Origin: Pedobacter frigiditerrae
GTDB lineage: Bacteria; Bacteroidota; Bacteroidia; Sphingobacteriales; Sphingobacteriaceae
Assembly: GCF_032678705.1 (NCBI RefSeq)
Contig: NZ_JAVTSS010000001.1
Coordinates: 248,001 to 312,000 of the forward strand
Direction: 5' to 3'
DNA: 64,000 nt
Positions within the stretch are counted from its first letter, which is position 1; each line of letters starts with the position of its first letter. The notes beneath the pieces were generated by a model. That model saw only the letters and a list, made by a program, of their open reading frames with translations. It did not search any database and was not told the DNA's origin. Below are positions 17,684-26,958 of the stretch, one piece after another. The position numbers and the translations under genes are program-made.

Positions 17684-19333
17684 ATGAAGTTCGAAATGTT
17701 AAAAGATAAGTCGTCAATCATCAAAGTAATTGGTGTTGGTGGCGGTGGAGGTAATGCGGTAAACCATATGTACCGTCAAGGAATTACTGGTGTAGACTTT
17801 ATTATTTGTAATACTGATGCGCAAGCATTGGAGTTTAGCCCAATTCCTAACAAGGTACAATTAGGCGCTAGCTTAACTGAAGGTATGGGTGCAGGTGCTC
17901 AGCCAGAAGTTGGTAAAAACTCTGCAATTGAAAATATCGACGACATCAAAGCGATGTTAGGTAGCACAACCAAAATGCTTTTTATTACGGCAGGTATGGG
18001 TGGTGGTACTGGTACAGGTGCTAGTCCGATTATTGCAAAAGCAGCAAAAGAACTTGGGATTTTAACAGTAGCAATCATTACAACGCCATTTGCCTTTGAA
18101 GGTAAAAGACGTAAAATGCAAGCTGATGATGGAATGGAAGAGTTGAAGAAATATGTAGATTCTTACCTGGTTATTTCTAACGATAGGTTGCGTGAAATTT
18201 TTGGCAACTTAACACTAGGTTCAGCTTTCGCACAAGCGGATGATATTTTAACAACCGCTGCTAAAGGCATTGCTGAAATTATTACTGTTCCTGGTTACAT
18301 CAACGTTGATTTTAAGGATGTGAGCACTGTAATGAAAGATAGTGGTGTTTCTATCATGGGAAGTTTTTCTGCAGAAGGCGAAAATAGAGCTTTAGCTGCT
18401 GTGGAAGGTGCGTTGGCATCTCCATTATTAAAAGATAACGAAATTGAAGGTGCTAGATACATCTTATTAAATATTAGTTCTGGTGTACGTGAAGTAACCA
18501 TGGATGAGGTAACTATCATTACAGATTATATTCAAGATAAAGCTGGTCTTTCTGCTGATTTAATTTGGGGTAACTGTATCGATGAAGCTTTAGAAGACAG
18601 GTTATCAGTAACTATTATTGCTACTGGTTTCCAAACTACAGAACAAAGAGCTAAAGACAGACAGAATGTAAAGAAAATTTCTTTACTAACTCCTGAAGAA
18701 GCTCCTCTAGTAAGACCAGTTGAACCAGTTAATTCTTTTATTGAAGCTAAACCAGAGCCAGTAAGTGCTGAACCAGTTTTAAAAATACAAGAAGACCAAA
18801 AACAATCTGACTTATTTGGCGATTTATTTAACTTAAATAGAGCTCCAAAAGTTGAAGAGGAAACTCAAAATAATGCTACTATCGTACATCAATTAGTAGA
18901 AGAAACTCCTGCTGCAGAGGTTCAAGAATCAGGTTTTGAATTTGAGGTTAAGGTATCAGAAACTGATTTTGTTTTTGAAACACCAATTGCTCAATTTGAT
19001 TTAGAAGAAGAAATTGAAACAGTTCCTGAGCCAGTTGCGCAAGTTGAAGAGGTTGGTTTGGATGATGATAAAAATGATGATTCAGTTGAAGACCAATTGA
19101 AAAAATCTAGAGAACGTATTTTAAGATTAAAAGATTTGAGCTTAAAATTACGTACTACCAATGGTTTACAAGAACTAGAAAACGAACCAGCTTACAAACG
19201 CAAACAAATGCAATTGCAACAAGTTCAACATTCTTCTGAATCTCAAGTTTCTAGGTTTACTTTAAGTAATGATGAGGATGGCTCTACTGAGATTAGACCA
19301 AACAATTCATTCTTACATGATAATGTGGACTAA
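17684..19333 (+). CDS. ftsZ: Cell division GTPase FtsZ
   Basis: 549 residues, longer than the roughly 380-residue E. coli protein. The GTPase core (residues 1-325) has VIGVGGGGGNAVNHM near 15, the tubulin signature GGGTGTGASP starting at 106 and NLTLGSAFAQADDIL near 172. An acidic, Glu/Pro/Val-rich linker of about 150 residues follows. The C-terminus has SRFTLSNDEDGSTEIRPNNS and ends FLHDNVD, the conserved tail of Bacteroidota FtsZ that should bind FtsA and other partners. FtsZ forms the division ring. The ATG at 17684 fits the conserved N-terminus. A terminator follows. Confidence 0.98.
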   Translation: MKFEMLKDKSSIIKVIGVGGGGGNAVNHMYRQGITGVDFIICNTDAQALEFSPIPNKVQLGASLTEGMGAGAQPEVGKNSAIENIDDIKAMLGSTTKMLFITAGMGGGTGTGASPIIAKAAKELGILTVAIITTPFAFEGKRRKMQADDGMEELKKYVDSYLVISNDRLREIFGNLTLGSAFAQADDILTTAAKGIAEIITVPGYINVDFKDVSTVMKDSGVSIMGSFSAEGENRALAAVEGALASPLLKDNEIEGARYILLNISSGVREVTMDEVTIITDYIQDKAGLSADLIWGNCIDEALEDRLSVTIIATGFQTTEQRAKDRQNVKKISLLTPEEAPLVRPVEPVNSFIEAKPEPVSAEPVLKIQEDQKQSDLFGDLFNLNRAPKVEEETQNNATIVHQLVEETPAAEVQESGFEFEVKVSETDFVFETPIAQFDLEEEIETVPEPVAQVEEVGLDDDKNDDSVEDQLKKSRERILRLKDLSLKLRTTNGLQELENEPAYKRKQMQLQQVQHSSESQVSRFTLSNDEDGSTEIRPNNSFLHDNVD

Positions 19334-19352
19334 CAAATCAAACAAATAATTT

Positions 19353-19388
19353 AAAGCCTTAACGATGAAAATTGTTAAGGCTTTTTTG
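19353..19388 (+). terminator. Rho-independent terminator after ftsZ
   Basis: AAGCCTTAAC (19354-19363) pairs perfectly with GTTAAGGCTT (19374-19383) over a 10-nt loop and is followed by a T-run. It lies 20 bases past the ftsZ stop and would end the dcw transcript. Confidence 0.9.
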
Positions 19389-19405
19389 TTCTATGATTGA
19401 GGTTT

Positions 19406-19523
19406 GTCGGTCTGCATAAGGGATAGAAGTGAAAATCCTTTTGGCATCAACCTGAGCGAATGCGAAGGTGCCAAAAGATTGTAACGGATAGCCCGACCCT
19501 TGCGCAGCTTGGGATATGCCCAA
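19406..19523 (+). ncRNA. Structured RNA candidate (Flavo-1-like)
   Basis: The 306-base gap between ftsZ and the next gene holds nested pairings: TGCATAAGGG (19413-19422) with CCCTTGCGCA (19497-19506, two mismatches), and CTTTTGGCA (19438-19446) perfectly with TGCCAAAAG (19469-19477). The unpaired segments AGGGATAGAAG and AACGGATAGCCCGACCC resemble a motif repeatedly found in Bacteroidota intergenic regions; from memory this looks like the Rfam Flavo-1 RNA, but the name is not certain. It lies after a terminator and before a separate promoter, as a free-standing RNA would. Strand is inferred from the AGGGAT...GGATAGCCCGACCC order. Confidence 0.5.
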
Positions 19524-19569
19524 ATTCAACAAGCATTTCCAATTTTCGGTTTGGAGAGCGTTTTACACC

Positions 19570-19600
19570 TTGTTAAATAGGGATTTTAACCTTAAATTTG
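19570..19600 (+). promoter_or_regulatory. Bacteroidota-type promoter (TTG-N20-TAAATTTG)
   Basis: TTG at 19570-19572 and TAAATTTG at 19593-19600 match the -33 TTG and -7 TAnnTTTG consensus of Bacteroidota sigma-A with a 20-base spacer. Transcription should start near 19606, about 33 bases before the TTG start of the alpha-oxoamine synthase. Confidence 0.7.
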
Positions 19601-19639
19601 CCAAACTAATAATAATAGATAACACTAAATATAACTACA

Positions 19640-20881
19640 TTGGATATTTTCGAAAAACTAACGAAGCGCATGGGCCCAATTGGGGAACATTTTGAATGGT
19701 CTCATGGATATTTTTCTTTTCCGAAATTAGAGGGAGAGATTGCACCACACATGAACTTTAGAGGTAAGGAGCATTTGGTTTGGAGTTTAAATAACTACCT
19801 AGGCTTAGCTAATCACCCTGAAGTTAGAAAAGCTGATGCGCAAGGAGCGGAAGATTTTGGTATGGCTTACCCGATGGGTGCTCGTATGATGTCTGGAAAC
19901 TCTAAATATCACGAACAATTAGAGCAAGAATTAGCTGATTTTGTTGGTAAGGAAGATGCTTTTGTATTGAACTACGGTTATCAAGGTATGGTATCTATTA
20001 TTGATGCCTTGGTAGATAGAAAAGATGTGGTTGTTTATGATGGAGAATCTCACGCTTGTATTATAGACGGATTACGCCTACATATGGGTAAACGTTTTGT
20101 TTACAAACACAATGATATTGATGATTGCCGCAAACAGTTAGAAAGAGCTACAAAATTGGCAGCAGCTAACGGTGGTGGAATTTTAGTAATTACTGAAGGA
20201 GTTTTCGGTATGTCGGGCGCTCAAGGTAAACTAAAAGAAATTATAGACCTTAAAAAGGATTTTAATTTCCGTTTGTTAATTGATGATGCACATGGTTTCG
20301 GTACAATGGGGCCGACAGGCGCAGGTACGCACGAAGCACAAAACTGTATAGAAGGGATAGATGTGTATTTTGGAACATTTGCTAAATCTATGGCAGGTAT
20401 TGGAGGTTTCGTAGCCTCAACTAAAGATTTGACTAACTATTTTAGATATAACTTACGTTCTCAAACTTATGCAAAGGCATTGCCGATGCCAATGGTTATT
20501 GGTTTGTTGAAACGTTTAGAGTTGTTAAAAAACAATCCGGAATTAAGAGAGAAACTTTGGAAGGTTGCTACAACTTTACAAAACGGTTTAAAAGAAAGAG
20601 GTTTTGATATTGGTGTTACCGACACTGTTGTTACACCAGTTTTCTTAAAAGGAGAATTATTAGAAGCTACGGCATTAACAATGGATTTACGTGAAAACTA
20701 TGGTATTTTCTGTTCTATTGTAGTTTATCCGGTTATACCAAAGGGAATGATTGAGTTAAGACTTATCCCAACTGCAGTACACACAATGGAAGATGTACAA
20801 AGAACACTTGATGCATTTAGTGAAGTCTCTGAAAAGTTAAAAAATGGTGTTTATGCAAGTGCTAAAGTGCCAGTAACTTAA
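19640..20881 (+). CDS. Alpha-oxoamine synthase family PLP enzyme (SPT/KBL/BioF-like)
   Basis: 413 residues starting from TTG; the start is supported by the promoter 40 bases upstream and by the MDIFEKL N-terminus. Fold-type I PLP landmarks: NNYLGLANHPEVRKA near 51, GARMMSG near 80, LIDDAHGFGTMG (Asp215-His218) and the Schiff-base lysine Lys249 in FGTFAKSMAGIGG. Family members condense an amino acid with an acyl-CoA or acyl-ACP: serine palmitoyltransferase (sphingolipids), cysteate acyltransferase (sulfonolipids), 2-amino-3-ketobutyrate CoA ligase or BioF. Bacteroidota make sphingolipids and sulfonolipids, so a lipid role is plausible, but this protein is clearly different from Sphingobacterium SPT as I recall it. 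Monocistronic, between promoter and terminator. Confidence 0.85.
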   Translation: MDIFEKLTKRMGPIGEHFEWSHGYFSFPKLEGEIAPHMNFRGKEHLVWSLNNYLGLANHPEVRKADAQGAEDFGMAYPMGARMMSGNSKYHEQLEQELADFVGKEDAFVLNYGYQGMVSIIDALVDRKDVVVYDGESHACIIDGLRLHMGKRFVYKHNDIDDCRKQLERATKLAAANGGGILVITEGVFGMSGAQGKLKEIIDLKKDFNFRLLIDDAHGFGTMGPTGAGTHEAQNCIEGIDVYFGTFAKSMAGIGGFVASTKDLTNYFRYNLRSQTYAKALPMPMVIGLLKRLELLKNNPELREKLWKVATTLQNGLKERGFDIGVTDTVVTPVFLKGELLEATALTMDLRENYGIFCSIVVYPVIPKGMIELRLIPTAVHTMEDVQRTLDAFSEVSEKLKNGVYASAKVPVT

Positions 20882-20888
20882 AAAATAT

Positions 20889-20926
20889 AAAAAGCGCCCT
20901 TAATGTACATTAAAGGGCGCTTTTAT
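20889..20926 (+). terminator. Rho-independent terminator after the oxoamine synthase gene
   Basis: AAAAGCGCCCTTAATG pairs with CATTAAAGGGCGCTTTT almost perfectly around a TA loop, followed by ATTTTG. It begins eight bases after the stop codon. Confidence 0.88.
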
Positions 20927-20950
20927 TTTGTGAATAAGTCAAAACATTGA

Positions 20951-20978
20951 AAATCAGCCTATAAAGCTGGTTTTTTTG
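20951..20978 (+). terminator. Second hairpin with T-run
   Basis: AAATCAGC / GCTGGTTT (one G-T pair) with a seven-base loop is followed by a run of seven Ts. It could be a back-up terminator behind the one at 20889-20926. Confidence 0.6.
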
Positions 20979-21052
20979 TTATGTACTTGTTTATAACCCA
21001 CTTAAATGTGGAAAAAAACAGCTATTTGAGGTTTTTTTTATTTTCACAAAAA

Positions 21053-21083
21053 TTTTTTTATTAAAATAAACATCTTACTTTAG
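21053..21083 (+). promoter_or_regulatory. Probable promoter of the H1-like gene
   Basis: TACTTTAG at 21076-21083 fits the -7 TAnnTTTG element with one mismatch, and the T-rich stretch 21053-21060 is at -33 distance, though it lacks a clear TTG. The leader to the ATG at 21136 would be about 45 bases and contains AAAAGGAG at 21118-21125. Confidence 0.4.
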
Positions 21084-21135
21084 TATTAGAGTATTAATCA
21101 AAACCTTAAAAAAAACTAAAAGGAGTAATTAAAAA

Positions 21136-21312
21136 ATGAAAAAATTCGAAGAAGTTAAAGCACTTGTTGCAGCTTTAGAAGCTGATGCAGACAAATTCTA
21201 CAACAAAGCTAACAGCGCAGCTGGAACTCGTGTACGTAAAGGTATGCAAGATTTAAAAAACTTAGCTCAAGCAATCCGCTTAGAAGTTCAAGAGACTAAA
21301 AACAAAGCTTAA
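21136..21312 (+). CDS. Small histone H1-like protein
   Basis: A 58-residue, Lys/Ala-rich helical protein beginning MKKFEEVKALVAALEADADK and ending QETKNKA. It resembles the short H1/Hc1-like proteins common in Bacteroidota, which are thought to bind DNA. It is well expressed to judge from its signals: AAAAGGAG ten bases before the ATG, a likely promoter upstream, and a strong terminator 25 bases after its stop. It is transcribed alone. The basic AlgP/Hc1-style PAKK tail of longer relatives is lacking, so the DNA-binding role is inferred from family resemblance only. Confidence 0.8.
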   Translation: MKKFEEVKALVAALEADADKFYNKANSAAGTRVRKGMQDLKNLAQAIRLEVQETKNKA

Positions 21313-21336
21313 TTAGCATTTTTTGTTTGAAAAAAG

Positions 21337-21368
21337 AAAAGCGCCCTTAACCGAGGCGCTTTTTTTTA
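21337..21368 (+). terminator. Rho-independent terminator after the H1-like gene
   Basis: AAAAGCGCC (from 21337) pairs with GGCGCTTTT and runs into eight Ts. Its left arm AAAAGCGCCCTTAA is identical over 14 bases to the left arm of the terminator at 20889, 450 bases upstream. Confidence 0.9.
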
Positions 21369-21417
21369 TTACTCTTAATCTTAATTAGGATATTTAAGAT
21401 ACGAAGATGATAAGATT

Positions 21418-22305
21418 TTAAACTAAAGCTGATAAACTTTCTAATTGCTCAGCAAGGCTTTTATTCAATGTCGAAGAAGCCTTTACCAACGGTAACCTAA
21501 CTATATCATCGCAAATGTTTAATTGCTTTAAAACTGCTTTAACGCCTGCAGGATTTCCTTCTGCAAACATCAGCCTTGTTATCTCCAATAAGCTTAAATG
21601 AGCAGGTAGGGCTTTTGCAAAATCGCCTTTTAAGCATAACCTAATCATATCAGATAATTGCTGAGGCAATGCATTTCCAACAACAGAAATTACACCAACA
21701 GCACCAATTGAAATCATCGGCAAAGCAATAGGGTCATCTCCAGAGATTAGTAGAAAATCTTCTGGTTTATCCCTCATGATTTGATTGAACTGCTCAAAAC
21801 TGCCTGAAGCTTCTTTTGTTGCAATTACATTCTTAAAATCGTGAGCTAAGCGACAAGTTGTTTCTGCACTCATGTTACTTCCTGTTCTGCCTGGAACATT
21901 GTACAAGATAATTGGCAACTCACTTAACTCACTTAAATATTTATAATGCTGGTAAATTCCTTCTTGAGTAGGTTTACTATAATATGGACTTACAGAAAGC
22001 ACAGCACTGTAGTTGTTGTTCTCGAATGTTTTAATGGCATCGCCAATAACATAAGTATCATTGCCGCCAATACCTGCTACTAAAGGTAAACGACCATCAT
22101 TAATTTCAGCGGTAAAATCCCACACCTTCTTCTTCTCGTCCTTGTTCAATGTGGCTGTTTCGCCTGTTGTACCTAATGATACAAGGTAATCTATACCTCC
22201 ATCAACCAAGTGATTGATCAGTTTTTTTAATCCCTGATAATCTACCGATCCGTCTGTGTTAAAAGGTGTAACTAAGGCTACACCAGTTCCGTGAAATTTG
22301 TTCAT
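21418..22305 (-). CDS. dapA: 4-hydroxy-tetrahydrodipicolinate synthase DapA
   Basis: 295 residues, the standard length. It condenses pyruvate with aspartate semialdehyde in the lysine/diaminopimelate pathway. Seen: LGTTGETATL near 44, the catalytic Tyr135 in YNVPGRTGSN and the Schiff-base Lys164 in VIATKEASGSF. A typical GDD segment (LLISGDDPIALPM) follows. It supplies mDAP for the wall made by the upstream dcw genes, consistent with the DNPR motif of MurE. It lies downstream of ligA on the same strand, separated by a repeat. Confidence 0.97.
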   Translation of the reverse strand: MNKFHGTGVALVTPFNTDGSVDYQGLKKLINHLVDGGIDYLVSLGTTGETATLNKDEKKKVWDFTAEINDGRLPLVAGIGGNDTYVIGDAIKTFENNNYSAVLSVSPYYSKPTQEGIYQHYKYLSELSELPIILYNVPGRTGSNMSAETTCRLAHDFKNVIATKEASGSFEQFNQIMRDKPEDFLLISGDDPIALPMISIGAVGVISVVGNALPQQLSDMIRLCLKGDFAKALPAHLSLLEITRLMFAEGNPAGVKAVLKQLNICDDIVRLPLVKASSTLNKSLAEQLESLSALV

Positions 22306-22340
22306 TTTTTTAGTAGTATATATTATTTATTATAGTCTTA

Positions 22341-22417
22341 TCATTCCGAAGAATAGCTTGTCCCGATTATCGGGAAGGAATCTCAAAAATAGATTCTTCG
22401 CATCGCTCTGAATGACA
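22341..22417. repeat. Dispersed repeat (TCATTCnG...GAATGA type), copy 1
   Basis: The element starts TCATTCCG and ends GAATGACA. It shares an arm reading TGTCATTCAGAGCG-N2-GCGAAGAATCTATTT (read on -) with the element at 49100-49168, and both end in CGGAATGA. The centre contains CCCGATTATCGGG, a perfect inner palindrome absent from copy 2. It fills the dapA-ligA spacer and ends just before the ligA stop. Confidence 0.75.
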
Positions 22418-22419
22418 AA

Positions 22420-24468
<2,049 letters not shown>

Positions 24469-24482
24469 TTAATTGAAACCTA

Positions 24483-25973
24483 CTAATAGCTCAATTGTAA
24501 AAATTGGACATCAATTTTATCACTAAATAATCCTCTCCTTTCGGCAAAGGGAATAGTGAAAGATAGGTCTTGCCACCATAATGTTTCGGTATTTGCATAA
24601 TAACTGCCTTTAATTCCATCTTTAGGAACTTCGTTAAGTCGAATCATTTTACCAGTTTTCATATCCATTTCTGCATAAATAACATCAATACCAGTTTTAT
24701 TGGCAATCATTCTTAAGACATCATTTTTTTGGTTAAATGCAATTTCTGAGCCTTCTCCAGTTTTGCTTTTATAGGTGCGTGGTAAAAATTGATGATATTG
24801 CGATTTTAATTGTAAATCGTACATATTCAACAAAACAGATTCAGCTAGAGCAAAAACAGGGGCGCCATTTTGCGTATATTGAGTGAAAGGTACTACACTG
24901 ACTAATAATTGATTATTATATTCTTTAATACTTGTAACATCTAAAAAGTTGGCATCCCTAAAATCTAGGTCGTTAAATTTTTTATTAACAGGTACAAAAG
25001 ACTTTTGTAAATCCCTGATGTGGTCCTTATCCATGACTTCTTTTTGTATAAGATATGTTCCTGTTTTAAAATCTATTTTGGCAACAAGTAAACAGATATC
25101 CTTTTCAAGATTTTTATACATCATTGAAAAATAGTTAACCAAAGGTGCTTTACTCCCAGCAAATTTGATTTCTCCACCATTAGTATTTTTGTAAAAATCT
25201 ACAGGGACACTTACAGTTTTAAGAGGTTCTCTTTTTCCCGAAATGTATGTTGCTACATTAATTTTACCCAACTTGCTGTCTTTAGTCATGATTATGAAAC
25301 TCCCGTCATCTCCGCACATGGAGTTCCAAGTTTGCCCATCAGGCATAAATGGATTTGTCTTTTGAGAAGCATTTAATTGATTGTCGAAATCAATAAAATT
25401 AAAATCAACAGTTGTTGAATAATCCTTTTCTACTTTTAATGCTGTATATGCGCCGATTATTGGTAAACCAATACGAACCTTCTTTTTCATTGCAGTTAAT
25501 CTAACTGACATTTTGAAATAAGAACCATCTTCTGCAAAATAGAATCTAGGTTCTTCGATAAAATCTACACTACCATCGTAAATTATTTTTTTGGAAACTA
25601 GTTTTCCAGTGGTTTCATCTAATAAATAACCAACAAAGGTGTTAGTAAAACTTTTGAAATAAGAGTGGTCTGTTGCTGCAACAACTAAAATTTTATCTTT
25701 AAACTTCCCTATTGCCATCGGAAATCCTTCAAAAGATGTTATCCATTTTTGATTCAAATTTCCATCTATTGTAACAACTGCAAAATCTACTTTAGGTGCG
25801 TTAACAATCATTGCAACATTGTTATTAGACAATTGTAGAGTAGAGCCGTAACGACTATCAGTTGAACTGATGATATTCCATTCAGGCTTTTTAAAAACTT
25901 TTAATTGGGATTGAGCTAGCGCTGAAAATGAGGAAAGTAGTAATAGGATCGAGTAGGTTAATTTAAATTTCAT
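24483..25973 (-). CDS. Secreted protein of unknown function
   Basis: 496 residues with a clear Sec signal peptide (MKFKLTYSILLLLSSFSALAQ). The mature part has no cysteine-rich or catalytic motif that I recognise. Repeated short beta-strand patterns (for example VAMIVNAPKVDFAVVTIDGN, then VVAATDHSYFKSFTNTFVGY) suggest a beta-propeller-like or all-beta fold exported to the periplasm or surface. It is convergent with nothing and sits between ligA and the AcpH-like gene on the same strand. No function is proposed. Confidence 0.75.
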   Translation of the reverse strand: MKFKLTYSILLLLSSFSALAQSQLKVFKKPEWNIISSTDSRYGSTLQLSNNNVAMIVNAPKVDFAVVTIDGNLNQKWITSFEGFPMAIGKFKDKILVVAATDHSYFKSFTNTFVGYLLDETTGKLVSKKIIYDGSVDFIEEPRFYFAEDGSYFKMSVRLTAMKKKVRIGLPIIGAYTALKVEKDYSTTVDFNFIDFDNQLNASQKTNPFMPDGQTWNSMCGDDGSFIIMTKDSKLGKINVATYISGKREPLKTVSVPVDFYKNTNGGEIKFAGSKAPLVNYFSMMYKNLEKDICLLVAKIDFKTGTYLIQKEVMDKDHIRDLQKSFVPVNKKFNDLDFRDANFLDVTSIKEYNNQLLVSVVPFTQYTQNGAPVFALAESVLLNMYDLQLKSQYHQFLPRTYKSKTGEGSEIAFNQKNDVLRMIANKTGIDVIYAEMDMKTGKMIRLNEVPKDGIKGSYYANTETLWWQDLSFTIPFAERRGLFSDKIDVQFLQLSY

Positions 25974-26070
25974 CGAGGGTTTAATTTATTAATTGATGAA
26001 TATATAAAAACCTAAGATTATATAGATGGATTTGAAATGGCTACTTTTTAAAGTCTTGTTAATTAATGAA

Positions 26071-26748
26071 CTAGATTTCGAGTTTGTTTTCAATCTCTTC
26101 AAAAATATCTAAGTAGTTTTTCTCAAGCATTGTTTTGTAAAGGGCAATTTGTTCTGTGAGTAAGTTAACAGTTGTTTCATCAAAAGGATGCACCCATAAA
26201 CGCATACAGATTCTTTGTAATGCATAGCTGATATTCTCTAACTTTTGATAGCTCAATAAATACCTGCTCGACCTAAAACTGTTTAAAAATTTAAAGAAGG
26301 TTTCCGTATCGTCGCTTCCACTTTTTTTAAGGAAATCGTTAAGCACAATATCATCAACTTTGTTTAAATGGTCATAGAATGATGCTATATCTATTTTCCT
26401 GTTTATAACTAATAGATGGTCTAGAACTAATTCCACCCCGATATGTGCTAAAAATGATGGACGAACTGGACTGTCATTTAGAATAGGCAGCAGGAGTTGT
26501 TTTAGTTTTGCTGTCTCTGTATTGAAGAAGTTGGAGGAGTGGAAAAGTAAATCTACTTTCAGGTGTCGTTTCCATCCTGTTAAGAGAGAATTTAGTTGCA
26601 TATCATCAATAAAAAGTTCTTCTGTTTTTTGAGGATATAAATTCCAGTCCTTGTGTGCATTTTTAACCAAATCTGGCAATACGGTTCCAATAACCATATT
26701 TGCATCTTGGTTTTCTCTTTCAAAATAAAAATGCGAAAGGAAATTCAT
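26071..26748 (-). CDS. Acyl-carrier-protein phosphodiesterase-like protein (AcpH/DUF479)
   Basis: 225 residues. The start MNFLSHFYFE, an Asp in TVLPDLVKN, and the HRxxD-like WKRHLKVDLLFHSSNFF (about 60-75) follow the AcpH pattern (NFLAHL, then D, then HxxIDxxTD). HIGVELVLDHLLV near 115 matches the family's WDHFL region. AcpH removes the 4'-phosphopantetheine from holo-ACP in E. coli, though Bacteroidota members are diverged and the activity is inferred. The gene is divergent from tyrS. Confidence 0.75.
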   Translation of the reverse strand: MNFLSHFYFERENQDANMVIGTVLPDLVKNAHKDWNLYPQKTEELFIDDMQLNSLLTGWKRHLKVDLLFHSSNFFNTETAKLKQLLLPILNDSPVRPSFLAHIGVELVLDHLLVINRKIDIASFYDHLNKVDDIVLNDFLKKSGSDDTETFFKFLNSFRSSRYLLSYQKLENISYALQRICMRLWVHPFDETTVNLLTEQIALYKTMLEKNYLDIFEEIENKLEI

Positions 26749-26774
26749 ATCGTGAAGCTAAAAGAATAATGCTA

Positions 26775-26840
26775 AAAGACCAAGGCTTATTTAAATTAAG
26801 CAGTATCGTTATTTGCTTTACGCTTTGGACTTTGGTCTTT
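26775..26840. repeat. Inverted repeat between acpH-like gene and tyrS
   Basis: AAAGACCAA (26775-26783) and TTGGTCTTT (26832-26840) form a perfect 9-bp inverted repeat with 48 bases between. Adjacent CTAAAAG/CTTTACG-type words resemble the element at the murG-murC junction. The right arm overlaps the -33 element of the tyrS promoter. Confidence 0.6.
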
Positions 26841-26861
26841 CTCCTTAAAAAAGTATCTTTG
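26831..26861 (+). promoter_or_regulatory. tyrS promoter (TTTG-N19-TATCTTTG)
   Basis: TTTG at 26831-26834 and TATCTTTG at 26854-26861 match both Bacteroidota promoter elements exactly with a 19-base spacer. Transcription should begin near 26867, giving tyrS a leader of about 90 bases. Confidence 0.78.
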
Positions 26862-26880
26862 CGACCTAAAATAGGAAGAA

Positions 26881-26922
26881 ATGAGATCCATCATCATCTC
26901 AGCAATATTATTGGCTCGATGA
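26881..26922 (+). other. tyrS leader: mini-ORF and competing hairpins
   Basis: The untranslated leader holds an ATG-to-TGA frame of 13 codons (MRSIIISAILLAR). Two mutually exclusive pairings overlap it: TGAGAT with ATCTCA (26882-26901), and ATCATCATC (26890-26898) with GATGATGAT (26919-26927). Using one blocks the other, the layout of an attenuator or translational switch. The peptide is rich in Ile and Leu, not Tyr, and no T-box is recognisable. Function is speculative. Confidence 0.35.
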
Positions 26923-26958
26923 TGATCGCTTGAATACCATTGAAAATAAACTATACTT

